Below the pieces are notes generated by a model. That model ran no database searches. It saw nothing but the letters and a program-made list of their open reading frames with translations, and was not told the DNA's origin. Positions 24,074 through 33,679 of a stretch of DNA of 64,000 nucleotides are shown here, one piece after another. Numbering within the stretch: position 1 is the stretch's first letter; every line of letters starts with the position of its first letter. Position numbers and translations under genes: made by a program. Source of the stretch: Terrimesophilobacter sp963702165 (GTDB lineage: Bacteria > Actinomycetota > Actinomycetes > Actinomycetales > Microbacteriaceae); assembly GCA_963702165.1 (NCBI GenBank), contig OY969722.1, forward strand, positions 1,054,001 through 1,118,000. Reading direction: 5' to 3'.

Positions 24074-26491
24074 ATGCCGAAGGCGACACGGGGCACGGGG
24101 GAACTGGTCTCGGTCGATGGCAGGCGCATCCGGATCACCAACCTCGACAAGGTGCTCTACCCGGAGACCGGGACGACCAAGGCGGACGTCATCGCCTACT
24201 ACTCGGAGATCGCCGACGTCCTGCTCCCCCACTGCGCGAACCGGCCGGCAACCCGCAAGCGCTGGGTGCACGGTGTAGGCACGGCAAGCAAACCCGGTGA
24301 GGTGTTCTTCCAGAAGAATCTCGACAACTCGACGCCGTCGTGGGTGCGCCGCAGACCGATCGAGCACAGCGATCGCACCAACGTCTACCCGCTGGTGAAC
24401 GACCGGCCGACTCTCGTCTGGCTGGCGCAGATGGCGGCGCTGGAGCTCCACGTGCCGCAGTGGGCCTTCGGTCCGCGTGGTGCGCGACTGAACCCGGACC
24501 GGATGGTGCTCGACCTCGACCCCGGCGAGGGTGCGGGGCTGCGGGAATGCGCCGAGGTCGCCCGGCTGGCGCGCTCCATCATGAGGGGCATGGGCCTTGA
24601 TCCGATGCCGGTCACCAGCGGCAGCAAGGGCATCCACCTGTACGCGGCCCTCGACGGCAGGCAGACGTCGGAGCAGGTCTCGGCGGTGGCGAAAGAACTC
24701 GCGCGGGCACTGGAGGCCGATCACCCCGACCTGGTCGTCAGCGACATGAAGAAGACGCTGCGTACCGGCAAGGTGCTTGTTGACTGGAGCCAGAACAACG
24801 GCAACAAGACCACCATCACGCCGTATTCGCTGCGGGGCCGGCTGCACCCGATGGTCGCTGCCCCTCGAACCTGGCGCGAGTTGGCGTCCAAGGACCTCGC
24901 CCACCTGGACTACCAGGAGGTGCTGAAGCGCGTACGCACCCGCGGCGACCTGCTGGCGGGTCTCGATTCGGTCGTCGTGCCGGCAGCGGGTGCCGAAGGG
25001 GCTGAGGGGCACGACCGGCTCGAGCTGTACCGTGACAAGCGCGACCCGAAGAAGACGCCAGAGCCGATGGGCGGCGCGCCCACCGGTGACGGCAACTCAT
25101 TCGTGATCCAGAAGCACGAGGCACGACGGCTGCATTACGACTTCCGGCTCGAGCGCGACGGGGTGCTCGTGTCGTGGGCAATCCCGAAGGGACCACCGAC
25201 GGACCAGAAACAGAACCACCTCGCGGTGCACACAGAGGACCACCCGCTCGACTATGGCTCGTTCGAGGGTGAGATCCCGGCAGGAGAATACGGCGCGGGC
25301 CAGGTCGAGATCTGGGACCGCGGCAGTTACGAGGTGGAGAAGTGGCGCGAGGACGAGGTCATCGCCACACTCCACGGCGCGCCGGAGGGCGGCCTCGGCG
25401 GCTCCAAGCGGTTCGCGCTGATCCGCACCGGCGCAGCCGGGAATGCGGACAACTGGCTGATCCACCTGATGAAGCCGAAGACCGAGGAGAAGCCCGGATC
25501 CGGGCAGCCCGCCAGGACGATGCCAGAGCCGGTGAAGCCGATGCTCGCCACCGCTGGGACACTCGAGGGCTTCAGCGGCGCGGATGACGACGAGTGGGCA
25601 TTCGAGATGAAGTGGGACGGCGTGCGGGTGATGGCCACCGTCGGCGGTGGCCAGGCGCGACTGTTCAGCCGGAGGGGGCTGGACATCACCACGACCTACC
25701 CGGAGGTCGTCGTCGATCTTGTCGCACATGTCACCGTCGACTCCGCGGTGCTCGACGGTGAGGTGGTCGCCCTCACCAAGGCAGGCAAACCGAGCTTTTC
25801 GCTGCTGCAACAGCGGATGGGGCTCAGCAAGCCGCGCGACGTGGAGCGGGCGATGCGCTCCATCACCGTGCAGTACCTGGTGTTCGACGTGCTGAACGTC
25901 GACGGTGAGGACCTCACTGACCTTCCGTACTCGAAGCGGGTCGAGCGCCTGGCCGAGACGGTGGGCCAGGCGGGAACCATCCGCACGCCGGATGCCTTCG
26001 TCGGGGACGCCGAGGCCGCGATGGAAACCAGTCGCGAGCTCGGCCTCGAAGGCATTCTCGGCAAGCGGCGGTCGAGCAGCTACCGCGCGGGTGACCGGTC
26101 CCGCGACTGGGTCAAGCTCAAGCACACCGCAACGCAGGAGGTGGTCGTGGCGGGTTGGCGACCAGGCAAGGGAAACCGGTCGGGGCGGGTCGGCTCGTTG
26201 CTCGTGGGCATCCCGGAGGATGGGAAGCTGCGCTACGCCGGTCGGGTCGGCACGGGGTTCAGCGAGGCGGACCTCGGCGCGATCACCAAGCGGCTGAGCA
26301 CCATGGCCCGAACCACCAGTCCCCTGGTGGATGTGCCGCGCACCGACGCGGCGGACGCGCACTGGGTGACGCCGAAGCTCGTGGGCGAGGTCGAGTTCTC
26401 GGAGTGGACGACAGCCGGCCGGCTCCGGCAGCCGACCTGGCGGGGTTGGCGACCAGACAAGACCCCGTCCGAAGTCCGCAAGGAGAGCTGA
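24074..26491 (+). CDS. ligD: Multifunctional DNA ligase D (polymerase, phosphoesterase, ligase)
   Basis: 805 residues carrying all three NHEJ activities in the actinobacterial order. The primase-like polymerase domain comes first (about 1-300, metal motif LDLDPG), then the 3'-phosphoesterase (about 335-480, with RRLHYDFRLE and GEIPAGEYGAG), then the ATP-dependent ligase (about 495-800). The ligase nucleophile is K513 in EMKWDGVR, and motifs GLEGILGKRR and DWVKLK follow. It closes double-strand breaks together with Ku. The topoisomerase gene begins five bases after its stop codon. Confidence 0.97.
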   Translation: MPKATRGTGELVSVDGRRIRITNLDKVLYPETGTTKADVIAYYSEIADVLLPHCANRPATRKRWVHGVGTASKPGEVFFQKNLDNSTPSWVRRRPIEHSDRTNVYPLVNDRPTLVWLAQMAALELHVPQWAFGPRGARLNPDRMVLDLDPGEGAGLRECAEVARLARSIMRGMGLDPMPVTSGSKGIHLYAALDGRQTSEQVSAVAKELARALEADHPDLVVSDMKKTLRTGKVLVDWSQNNGNKTTITPYSLRGRLHPMVAAPRTWRELASKDLAHLDYQEVLKRVRTRGDLLAGLDSVVVPAAGAEGAEGHDRLELYRDKRDPKKTPEPMGGAPTGDGNSFVIQKHEARRLHYDFRLERDGVLVSWAIPKGPPTDQKQNHLAVHTEDHPLDYGSFEGEIPAGEYGAGQVEIWDRGSYEVEKWREDEVIATLHGAPEGGLGGSKRFALIRTGAAGNADNWLIHLMKPKTEEKPGSGQPARTMPEPVKPMLATAGTLEGFSGADDDEWAFEMKWDGVRVMATVGGGQARLFSRRGLDITTTYPEVVVDLVAHVTVDSAVLDGEVVALTKAGKPSFSLLQQRMGLSKPRDVERAMRSITVQYLVFDVLNVDGEDLTDLPYSKRVERLAETVGQAGTIRTPDAFVGDAEAAMETSRELGLEGILGKRRSSSYRAGDRSRDWVKLKHTATQEVVVAGWRPGKGNRSGRVGSLLVGIPEDGKLRYAGRVGTGFSEADLGAITKRLSTMARTTSPLVDVPRTDAADAHWVTPKLVGEVEFSEWTTAGRLRQPTWRGWRPDKTPSEVRKES

Positions 26492-26496
26492 ACCCG

Positions 26497-27450
26497 GTGG
26501 CACGGCTGCGCAGGGTCGATCCGGCTGCCCCGGGCTGGCGCAGGGTGCGCGCCGGCCGTGGCTTCCGGTACCTCGACGAGGCAGGCGCGCCGCTTCCGGC
26601 GGACGAACTCGAGCGCATCCGGGCGCTGGCCATCCCGCCCGCGTGGAAGGATGTCTGGATCTCACCGTGGCCGAACGGCCACATCCAGGCGGTCGGCACC
26701 GACGCCGCCGGCCGTCGGCAGTACCTGTACCACGAGCGGTGGCGCCGCAAGCAGGACGAGCTGAAGTTCGACCGGGCGCTGGAACTGGCCGCACGGCTGC
26801 CCGGCGCCCGACGGGCCGTCACCATCGCTTTGCGCGGTGACGACCTGACACGTGAGCGTGCCCTGGCCGCCGCGTTCCGCATCCTCGACACCGCCGCCCT
26901 GCGGGTGGGTGGCGAGCAATACGCGCAGGACAACGGAAGCCACGGCCTGTCCACGCTGCTCTGCCGGCACGTCACGATCTCCGGCGACACCATCGAATTC
27001 TGCTTCCCGGGCAAGAGCGGGCAGGAGTGGTTCTCCGCCGTCACCGACGCCGAACTGGCCAGAGCGCTCAGCGCGATGAAGCGACGCTCCGGTCGACTGC
27101 TCGGCTGGAGGGACGACGACGGCTGGCATCCGCTCTCCGCCGCCGACATCAACGACGCGGTGCGCTCGCTGGTCGGGCCGGATTTCACGTCAAAGGATTT
27201 CCGGACGCTGAGCGGCACCATCGCGGCGGCGAGGTCGCTCGCGGGAACGCTGCCGAAGACCCGCTCCGCGCGGGACAAGGCGGTCGCCGCCGCGATGCGG
27301 GATGCAGCAGAGGCGCTGGGGAACACGCCCGCGATCGCCCGGAAGAGCTACGTCGATCCCAGGGTCGTCGACCGCTTCCACTCCGGAGAGGTGATCGCCA
27401 CCGGCGCCGCCCCAGAGACAGCGCTGCGCGCGCTGCTAGAGGATCGCTAG
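26497..27450 (+). CDS. DNA topoisomerase IB, bacterial/poxvirus type
   Basis: 317 residues, relaxing supercoils by a transient 3'-phosphotyrosine. The N-terminal segment (RIRALAIPPAWKDVWISP) and the catalytic domain are typical of bacterial TopIB. The active tyrosine is Y285 in ARKSYVDPRV, with a KDFRTLSGT motif carrying an active-site arginine upstream. The frame is open upstream inside ligD, but GTG 26497 is preceded by AAGGAGAG and gives the family length. Its position directly behind ligD indicates co-expression with the NHEJ ligase. Confidence 0.88.
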   Translation: MARLRRVDPAAPGWRRVRAGRGFRYLDEAGAPLPADELERIRALAIPPAWKDVWISPWPNGHIQAVGTDAAGRRQYLYHERWRRKQDELKFDRALELAARLPGARRAVTIALRGDDLTRERALAAAFRILDTAALRVGGEQYAQDNGSHGLSTLLCRHVTISGDTIEFCFPGKSGQEWFSAVTDAELARALSAMKRRSGRLLGWRDDDGWHPLSAADINDAVRSLVGPDFTSKDFRTLSGTIAAARSLAGTLPKTRSARDKAVAAAMRDAAEALGNTPAIARKSYVDPRVVDRFHSGEVIATGAAPETALRALLEDR

Positions 27451-27557
27451 AGACAGCTTCTGAAAATAACACGGATACCAGTCAGGATACGTGCGGTGAA
27501 CGCGCAGAGGCCGAGGTCAGTATGACAAAAGCGAACTCTAACTGACAGGGAGGCTCG

Positions 27558-28580
27558 TTGGACGGAAACGCGACGACCTCGCACACCAACGTCGCCCTGC
27601 TCTCGGTCACAAGCACCCTCGCTCCGCGAATCACTTCATCGGCTGAGATCGACAGGCAGCTGGCACCCGTTCTGCGCAAATTGAAACTGCCCAACGGCCT
27701 GTTGCAGCGGGTTGCTGGCGTGCATGAGCGCCGCAACTGGGGCGAAGGCGAGACTTTCGACGACGCGGCTGTCTCCGCAGGTGAACGGGCCTTGCAGTCG
27801 GCAGGCGTTGAGCCCGGCCAGGTGGGGCTGCTCATCAACACCTCGGTGACGCGCAAGAATTTGGAACCGTCCGTGGCCGTGCGCATGCACCACCGGCTGG
27901 GGCTGCCGTCATCCGCTGTCAACTTCGATATTGCGAACGCCTGCCTCGGCTTCGTCAACGGGATGTCGCTGGCGGCCGGGCTCATCGACTCCGGCCAAGT
28001 GAAATATGCCGTCATCATCGACGGTGAGGACGCCGACGATATCCAAATCAACACCATCAACCGGCTCAGCCGCCGGGGCATCGGCCGAAAGGACTTCATG
28101 AGCGAGTTCGCCAGCCTCACCCTCGGTTCCGGGGCCGCCGCGGCGGTGCTGGGGCCGGCGGATGCGCATCCGTCCGGGCACCGGGTGCTCGGCGGCGTGA
28201 CCCGCGCCGCCACCCAGTTCAACGACCTCTGCGTCGGCAGCGTCGACGGCATGTTCACCGATGCGAAAGCGCTGCTGAAGGGCGGCATGGAGCTGGTGGT
28301 CTCCGCCTGGAACGAGGCGAAACGCGACTGGAACTGGTCCAACATGGACCGCTATATCGTGCACCAGGTATCGGATGTGCACACCAACGCGATGGTCAAG
28401 GCGTCCGGCATCGACCGCTCGCGCGTGCCCCTGACCTACCCGAGACTCGGCAATGTCGGCCCCGCGTCGATCCCGATCACCCTCGCCGAGGAGTCGGCTT
28501 CGCTGGCTCCGGGCAGCCGGGTGCTGCTGATGGGCGTCGGGTCGGGCCTGAACACGGCGATGATGGAACTCGCCTGGTGA
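27558..28580 (+). CDS. oleA: OleA, acyl-CoA head-to-head condensing enzyme
   Basis: 340-residue thiolase-fold enzyme of the FabH/OleA group. In olefin biosynthesis OleA condenses two fatty acyl-CoAs to a 2-alkyl-3-ketoacid. The nucleophile is C129 in NACLGFVNGM; the histidine in RYIVHQVSDVH and the asparagine in LGNVGPASIP complete the triad. Start TTG at 27558, chosen because AGGGAGG stands four bases upstream; no better start exists. Identification as OleA rather than FabH rests mainly on the downstream oleBC and oleD genes, with which it overlaps. Confidence 0.88.
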   Translation: MDGNATTSHTNVALLSVTSTLAPRITSSAEIDRQLAPVLRKLKLPNGLLQRVAGVHERRNWGEGETFDDAAVSAGERALQSAGVEPGQVGLLINTSVTRKNLEPSVAVRMHHRLGLPSSAVNFDIANACLGFVNGMSLAAGLIDSGQVKYAVIIDGEDADDIQINTINRLSRRGIGRKDFMSEFASLTLGSGAAAAVLGPADAHPSGHRVLGGVTRAATQFNDLCVGSVDGMFTDAKALLKGGMELVVSAWNEAKRDWNWSNMDRYIVHQVSDVHTNAMVKASGIDRSRVPLTYPRLGNVGPASIPITLAEESASLAPGSRVLLMGVGSGLNTAMMELAW

Positions 28581-31255
28581 GGCACCCCACCGCTCCAGCC
28601 CAGTTGCCGCCGCCCGGGCTGGACGGTCTGGACCCCGCGTTCTCCCGCCTGGTGACGGCTCCGGATGCTTCTGGCATTCCGCGCACCTGGCACCTGCTCG
28701 ACAACGCGGGCCTGCTCTCATCGTTCGGTGTCACCCCGGCCGGCACGATCCTCTGCGTGCACGGCAATCCGACCTGGTCGTACCTGTGGCGTCGGTTGTT
28801 GACTGCGGCGACGGATGCCGCGGCATCCGGCGGCACCGCCTGGCGGGTGATCGCAGTCGACCAGCGGGACATGGGGTTTTCCGAGCGCACCGGCGACGCC
28901 CGCGAGCTGCGCCAGCGGGTCAGCGACTTGTCGTCGCTCACCGATTTCTTGGAGCTCGACGGCCCGGTGTTCACCCTCGGCCACGACTGGGGCGGCCCGG
29001 TCTCGCTCGGCTGGGCGGTCGACCATCCGCAGCTGCTGGCCGGAGTGATGCTGCTCAACACGGCGATTCACCATCCCGGCGGACCGATCCCCGCTCCTCT
29101 GCGTCTCGCGCTGAGTCAGCCGGTGCACCGCGCGGGAACGGTGACGACGCCGGCATTCCTGAAGGCGACGCTGGCCCTGGCGCATCCGCCCCTCACCGCC
29201 GGCGTGAAGCGCGGCTACCGTGCCCCCTACCGGACGGCCGACCGCCGCGCGGGCATCGGGGCGTTCGTCGCCGACATCCCGGTCTCCGCTGATCACCCCA
29301 GCCGGGCCGAGCTTGATCGCATCGCGGAAGGAGTGCGCTCGCTCAGGCAGCCTGCGCTCATGCTGTGGGGGCCGCGGGACCCGATCTTCAGCGATAAGTA
29401 CCTGGACGACCTGGCCGAGCGGATGCCGCAGGCCGACGTGCACCGCTTCGAGGGGGCCGGCCACCTGCTGACGGAGGACGTCGACTACGCGTCGGCGGTG
29501 CTCGCCTGGCTGGGCGACCAGCAGGCCGACCGCTCGACGCTCGCCCCCGAGTCAACGCGCGTCGGCTCTGCCGAGGCTGCGCCCGAGGACTACCGGCCGC
29601 TCTGGCACTACCTCAACGAGTTCCGCGACAGCACCGACACCGCCCTGGTCGAGATGGCGCCACCCCGCGGCCGCACGCCGCGGGTGGTGAGCTGGCGCCT
29701 GCTGTCGCGTCGGGTGCGGCAGATCGCTGCCGGCCTGACGCGTTGCGGAGTGAAGTCCGGCGATCGGGTTTCCCTGCTCATCCCGCCCGGCGCCGACCTC
29801 ACCGCGGTGCTCTACGCCTGCCTGCGCATCGGTGCGGTCGTGGTGGTGGCGGACGCCGGCCTCGGCCTGGGCGGGCTCACCCGGGCGGTGCGCGGCGCCA
29901 GGCCGGATCACGTCGTGGGTGCGGCGCCCGCACTCATTGCCGCCCGGGCATTGGGCTGGCCTGGGCGGAGGATCGCCACCGTACGGCTGGCACCCGGCGC
30001 GAAACGCGCGCTCGGGGTCTCGCACCTGCTGGCCGATGTCGCCCGGCTGGGGTTCGACGAGGAACTTCCGCCGCCGCCATCAGCCGCCGATACCGCCGCG
30101 GTGCTGTTCACGTCCGGTTCCACCGGGCCCGCGAAGGGCGTCGTCTACACGCATGCGCAACTCGCCGCGCTCTGCAAGGCGCTTGCCGACCAGTACGGCG
30201 TCGGAATGGGCACCGGCCTCGTCGCCGGCTTCGCCCCGTTCGCCCTGCTGGGCCCCGCGCTCGGTGCCCGCTCGGTCACGCCCGACATGAACGTCACCTC
30301 CCCGAAGACCCTCACCGCCAAGGCGGTCGCGGCCGCCGTCGCTCAGGCGAACATCGGCACGAGCTCGACCGTGGTGTTCCTCTCCCCCGCCGCCCTGGCC
30401 AACGTCGTCGCGACCGCGGATGCCCTGACGGCCGCCGACCACGGCGCCCTGGCGCGGGTGGAACTGTTCCTCTCGGCCGGAGCCCCGGTGTCCGAGTCGC
30501 TGTTGACCGCTGCCTCCGCACTGATGCCAGCGGCGAGCGCGCATACTCCCTACGGCATGACCGAGGGGCTGTTGCTGACTGATATCTCATTGGAGGGCAT
30601 CGGGGCTGCGGCTGCCGTGGCTGCGGACGGCCCGGGCGGCGTTTGCGTCGGCTTCCCGGCGACAACCACGCAGGTGCAAATCAGCCCCCTGGATCAGAAC
30701 GGCAACGCGGTCGGTGCCCCGACGGATGCGCCCAACGTCACTGGTGAGATCGTCGTCTCGGCGGCGCACTTGAAGGACCACTACGATCGGCTGTGGCTGC
30801 TCAACCGCTCCGTTGCCAGCAACACCCCAGACGGCACAAGCCGCTGGCACCGCACCGGCGACGTCGGCCACCTCGACGAACAGGGGCGGCTGTGGGTGGA
30901 GGGCAGGCTTCCGCACGTGATCACCACGGCGGACGGTGTGCTCACCCCGGTCGGTCCGGAGCAGGCGATCGAGTCGATTCCCGGCGTCGCCCGTGCCGCG
31001 GTGGTGGGCGTCGGACCGTGCGGCACCCAGCAGGTCGTCGCCGTGCTGGAGACCATCCCGCCTACCCGGAAGGTTTCGCTCGCCGGTGCCGTGCTGGCGG
31101 CATCTATCAGGGCATCCACCTCGCTGCCGATTGCGGCGGTGCTTGTGGTGCCGCGGCTGCCGACAGACATCCGGCACAACTCGAAGATCAACCGCACGCG
31201 ACTGGCCGACTGGGCGACGCGAATACTGGCCGGCGGCCGCATGGTGCGGCCATGA
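28577..31255 (+). CDS. oleBC: OleB-OleC fusion: beta-lactone decarboxylase and beta-lactone synthetase
   Basis: 892 residues with two enzymes in one chain. Residues 1 to about 315 are an alpha/beta-hydrolase of the haloalkane-dehalogenase group, with the nucleophile D137 in GHDWGG and the histidine in EGAGHLL. This is OleB, which decarboxylates a beta-lactone to a cis-olefin. Residues from about 335 on are an AMP-dependent synthetase-like domain with TSGSTGPAKG near residue 511 and a conserved TGDVGHLDE segment. This is OleC, which forms the beta-lactone. OleBC fusions are known from other actinobacteria. GTG start, overlapping the oleA stop; the stop overlaps the oleD start. Confidence 0.9.
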   Translation: MRHPTAPAQLPPPGLDGLDPAFSRLVTAPDASGIPRTWHLLDNAGLLSSFGVTPAGTILCVHGNPTWSYLWRRLLTAATDAAASGGTAWRVIAVDQRDMGFSERTGDARELRQRVSDLSSLTDFLELDGPVFTLGHDWGGPVSLGWAVDHPQLLAGVMLLNTAIHHPGGPIPAPLRLALSQPVHRAGTVTTPAFLKATLALAHPPLTAGVKRGYRAPYRTADRRAGIGAFVADIPVSADHPSRAELDRIAEGVRSLRQPALMLWGPRDPIFSDKYLDDLAERMPQADVHRFEGAGHLLTEDVDYASAVLAWLGDQQADRSTLAPESTRVGSAEAAPEDYRPLWHYLNEFRDSTDTALVEMAPPRGRTPRVVSWRLLSRRVRQIAAGLTRCGVKSGDRVSLLIPPGADLTAVLYACLRIGAVVVVADAGLGLGGLTRAVRGARPDHVVGAAPALIAARALGWPGRRIATVRLAPGAKRALGVSHLLADVARLGFDEELPPPPSAADTAAVLFTSGSTGPAKGVVYTHAQLAALCKALADQYGVGMGTGLVAGFAPFALLGPALGARSVTPDMNVTSPKTLTAKAVAAAVAQANIGTSSTVVFLSPAALANVVATADALTAADHGALARVELFLSAGAPVSESLLTAASALMPAASAHTPYGMTEGLLLTDISLEGIGAAAAVAADGPGGVCVGFPATTTQVQISPLDQNGNAVGAPTDAPNVTGEIVVSAAHLKDHYDRLWLLNRSVASNTPDGTSRWHRTGDVGHLDEQGRLWVEGRLPHVITTADGVLTPVGPEQAIESIPGVARAAVVGVGPCGTQQVVAVLETIPPTRKVSLAGAVLAASIRASTSLPIAAVLVVPRLPTDIRHNSKINRTRLADWATRILAGGRMVRP

Positions 31256-32220
31256 GGGTGCTGGTCACAGGAGCCAGCGGGTTCCTGGGTCGCGCGGTCG
31301 CCGCGCAGGTCGCGGCGGCGGGACATTCGGTGCGTACGTTCCAACGGCGACCGTCCGGGGTTGCTGGCGCCGAGGACGTGCTCGGGTCAGTGACCGTCGG
31401 CGCCGACGTCGAGCGGGCGGTTCGAGACGTCGACGCGGTGGTGCACCTGGCGGCGAAGGTCTCGTTGGCGGGTGACCCGGCCGAGTTCCGCCGGGTGAAC
31501 GTCGGCGGTACGCGGTCGGTGCTCGCCGCGGCGCGGAGGGCCGGAGCCACGCGGATGGTGTTCGTCTCCTCCCCCTCGGTCGCCTTTTCGGGCAGCTCGA
31601 TCATGGGCGACGGTGCGCTGCCCGCGGACCCACGGCGTGCCCGCGGTGACTACGCCCGCACCAAGGCGGTCGCCGAGCTGATGGCATTGGCATCCGATGC
31701 GCCGGAGTTCTCGGTGGTGGCCGTGCGCCCGCATCTCGTCTGGGGCCCTGGCGACACTCAGTTGATTCGACGCATTGTCGACCGGGCACGGCGGCATCGG
31801 CTGCCGCTTCTCGACCACGGCGCGGCTCTGATCGACACGACGTACATCGACAACGCGGCATCCGCCATCACTGCCGCGCTGGAGCGGGCGGATGCGGTGC
31901 ACGGTCAGGCGTTCGTCGTCACCAACGGAGAGCCCCGGCCCGTGGCCGAACTGCTGGCTGAAATCTGCGCGGCGGCTGGCGAACCCGCGCCCCGCTGGCG
32001 CGTTCCTGCGGCGGTGGCGCGGGGCGCCGGTTCCCTCGTCGAGGCGGTCTGGCGGGTGTGGCCGGGTGCCGATGAGCCGCCGATGTCCAGGTTCCTGGCC
32101 GAGCAGCTGTCGACGGCGCACTGGTTCGACCAGCGCCGTACCCGTACCCAGTTGCAGTGGACTCCCACCGTCACGCTGGAGGAGGGCCTCTCCCGTCTGG
32201 CCGCGTCGTACCGCTCCTGA
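31252..32220 (+). CDS. oleD: OleD, 2-alkyl-3-ketoacid reductase
   Basis: 322-residue extended short-chain dehydrogenase. The Rossmann motif GASGFLG stands at residues 7-13 and the catalytic pair in DYARTK. OleD reduces the OleA product to the beta-hydroxy acid that OleC cyclises. The open frame extends backwards through oleBC, but ATG 31252 overlaps the oleBC stop (ATGA) and begins at the Rossmann strand. Last gene of the operon; it converges with the zwf-like gene 36 bases on. Confidence 0.88.
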   Translation: MRVLVTGASGFLGRAVAAQVAAAGHSVRTFQRRPSGVAGAEDVLGSVTVGADVERAVRDVDAVVHLAAKVSLAGDPAEFRRVNVGGTRSVLAAARRAGATRMVFVSSPSVAFSGSSIMGDGALPADPRRARGDYARTKAVAELMALASDAPEFSVVAVRPHLVWGPGDTQLIRRIVDRARRHRLPLLDHGAALIDTTYIDNAASAITAALERADAVHGQAFVVTNGEPRPVAELLAEICAAAGEPAPRWRVPAAVARGAGSLVEAVWRVWPGADEPPMSRFLAEQLSTAHWFDQRRTRTQLQWTPTVTLEEGLSRLAASYRS

Positions 32221-32256
32221 CGGCTCAAGAGTCCGGAAGTCGCTGCCTCCGCGCTT

Positions 32257-33612
32257 CTAAGGCCCTTCCGATCCCGCCGGGTACTCCTCCAGCGGCACCT
32301 CGTCCGCTCGCCAAGCCTTCATCACCGGCTCGACGATGCGCCAGCACTCCTCGATCACGTCGGAGCGGACCGACAGCGTCGGGTCGCCCCGCAGCATCCC
32401 GGAGATGACCTCGCCATACGGCAGCAGGTGCCCCTCACCGAATTCGACCCGCAGCGTGGACTGCTCGAGCGTGAACGGGTCGGCCTCGCCGTTGATGTTG
32501 AGGTCGAGCTCGATGACCTCAGGGCTCAGCAGGATGCGCATCCGCGTCGCGCCGTCGTACCCCGTGAACCCGATCGGAAGGTGCGGAACATCCTTGAACT
32601 GGACGACGATCTCCTTCCGGCTGGCGCCGATCGCCTTCCCCGAGCGCAGCCGAAACGGGACACCTGCCCAGCGCCAACTGTCGATCGTCACCGCCACCTC
32701 GGCGAGCGTCTCGGTCTTCCGGGCGGGGTCGACGCCCGGCTCGTCCACGTAGTCGGGAAACATGCGGTCCCCGATCCTGCCTGCGGTGTACCGCGCGCGT
32801 CGGCTGAAGCGCCGGGCGTCGCCATCGGCCACCCGGGTCGCCCGGAGCGTCTGCGCCATTGCGCCGCGCAGGTCGTCGGCATCGACGCTGGATGGCGGTT
32901 CCATCGCAAACAGTGCAAGCACGATCAGGAGGTGGCTCTGCAGCATGTCGGCGAGCGCACCGGCCTTGTCGTAGTAGCCCGCGCGCCCTTCGAGGCCGAG
33001 CTGCTCGTCGAAGACGATGTCGACGGATGCGATGTTGTCCGAGTTCCACACCGGCTCGAAGATCCGATTCGCGAAGCGGACACCGAGCAGGTTCAGCACC
33101 GTGGCCTTTCCCATGAAGTGGTCGACACGGTGCACGGCGTTCTCCGGGACCAGCCTCGCCAGCAACCGGTTGAGCGCCTTGGCGCTCTTCAGGTCGGTCC
33201 CGAATGGCTTGTCGAGCCCGAACACGGTGCCCTCGGGAAGCTCAACCTGGGTGAGCGCGCGACACGCCTTGGCCGTCACCGCCGGGGGCAGCGCGAAGTA
33301 GATCGCCGGCGTGCCCGCCACTTCGCCGAGCACCCGGCGCAGCTCCTCAGGGTCGGTCACGTCGGCCTGCAGGTAACGCGAGCGCGCTGCGGTGTCGGTC
33401 GCGTACTGGCCGGATGCGCCGATCGAGTCGAACGACGTCCTCACCCGCTCGCGCCAGTCATCCTCGGAGAGCGGGTCCTCGCCCACTCCGATGAGGTGGA
33501 AGCCCGTCATCCGCTCCGCATCGAGCAGTTGACCCAGGCCAGGCATGAGCAGCCTGGCCGCGAGGTCTCCGCCGCCGCCCAGGATGACGAGGGTGTCGAT
33601 TCGATCGGCCAT
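32257..33612 (-). CDS. zwf: Glucose-6-phosphate dehydrogenase
   Basis: 451 residues, oxidising glucose 6-phosphate to 6-phosphogluconolactone with NADP. The N-terminal dinucleotide fold reads GGGGDLAARLL, and the active-site motif is RVDHFMGKATVLN, a variant of the usual RIDHYLGKE. The EKP-like segment is LDKPFG and the C-terminal domain is complete. ATG 33612 (MADRIDTLV) fits the family; the frame extends 15 residues further without support. It stands alone, away from tal, tkt and opcA, so it may be a second copy. Confidence 0.85.
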   Translation of the reverse strand: MADRIDTLVILGGGGDLAARLLMPGLGQLLDAERMTGFHLIGVGEDPLSEDDWRERVRTSFDSIGASGQYATDTAARSRYLQADVTDPEELRRVLGEVAGTPAIYFALPPAVTAKACRALTQVELPEGTVFGLDKPFGTDLKSAKALNRLLARLVPENAVHRVDHFMGKATVLNLLGVRFANRIFEPVWNSDNIASVDIVFDEQLGLEGRAGYYDKAGALADMLQSHLLIVLALFAMEPPSSVDADDLRGAMAQTLRATRVADGDARRFSRRARYTAGRIGDRMFPDYVDEPGVDPARKTETLAEVAVTIDSWRWAGVPFRLRSGKAIGASRKEIVVQFKDVPHLPIGFTGYDGATRMRILLSPEVIELDLNINGEADPFTLEQSTLRVEFGEGHLLPYGEVISGMLRGDPTLSVRSDVIEECWRIVEPVMKAWRADEVPLEEYPAGSEGP

Positions 33613-33679
33613 GCGGCCAAGGCTAACCGGCGACCTTGAAGACCGATCAGGGTTCACTGACGGAAGAGCATGTCAGGAT

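Noticed and set aside
25097..26794. Minus-strand open frame of 565 codons
   Set aside because: Antisense of ligD and the start of the topoisomerase gene, both of which have complete motifs.
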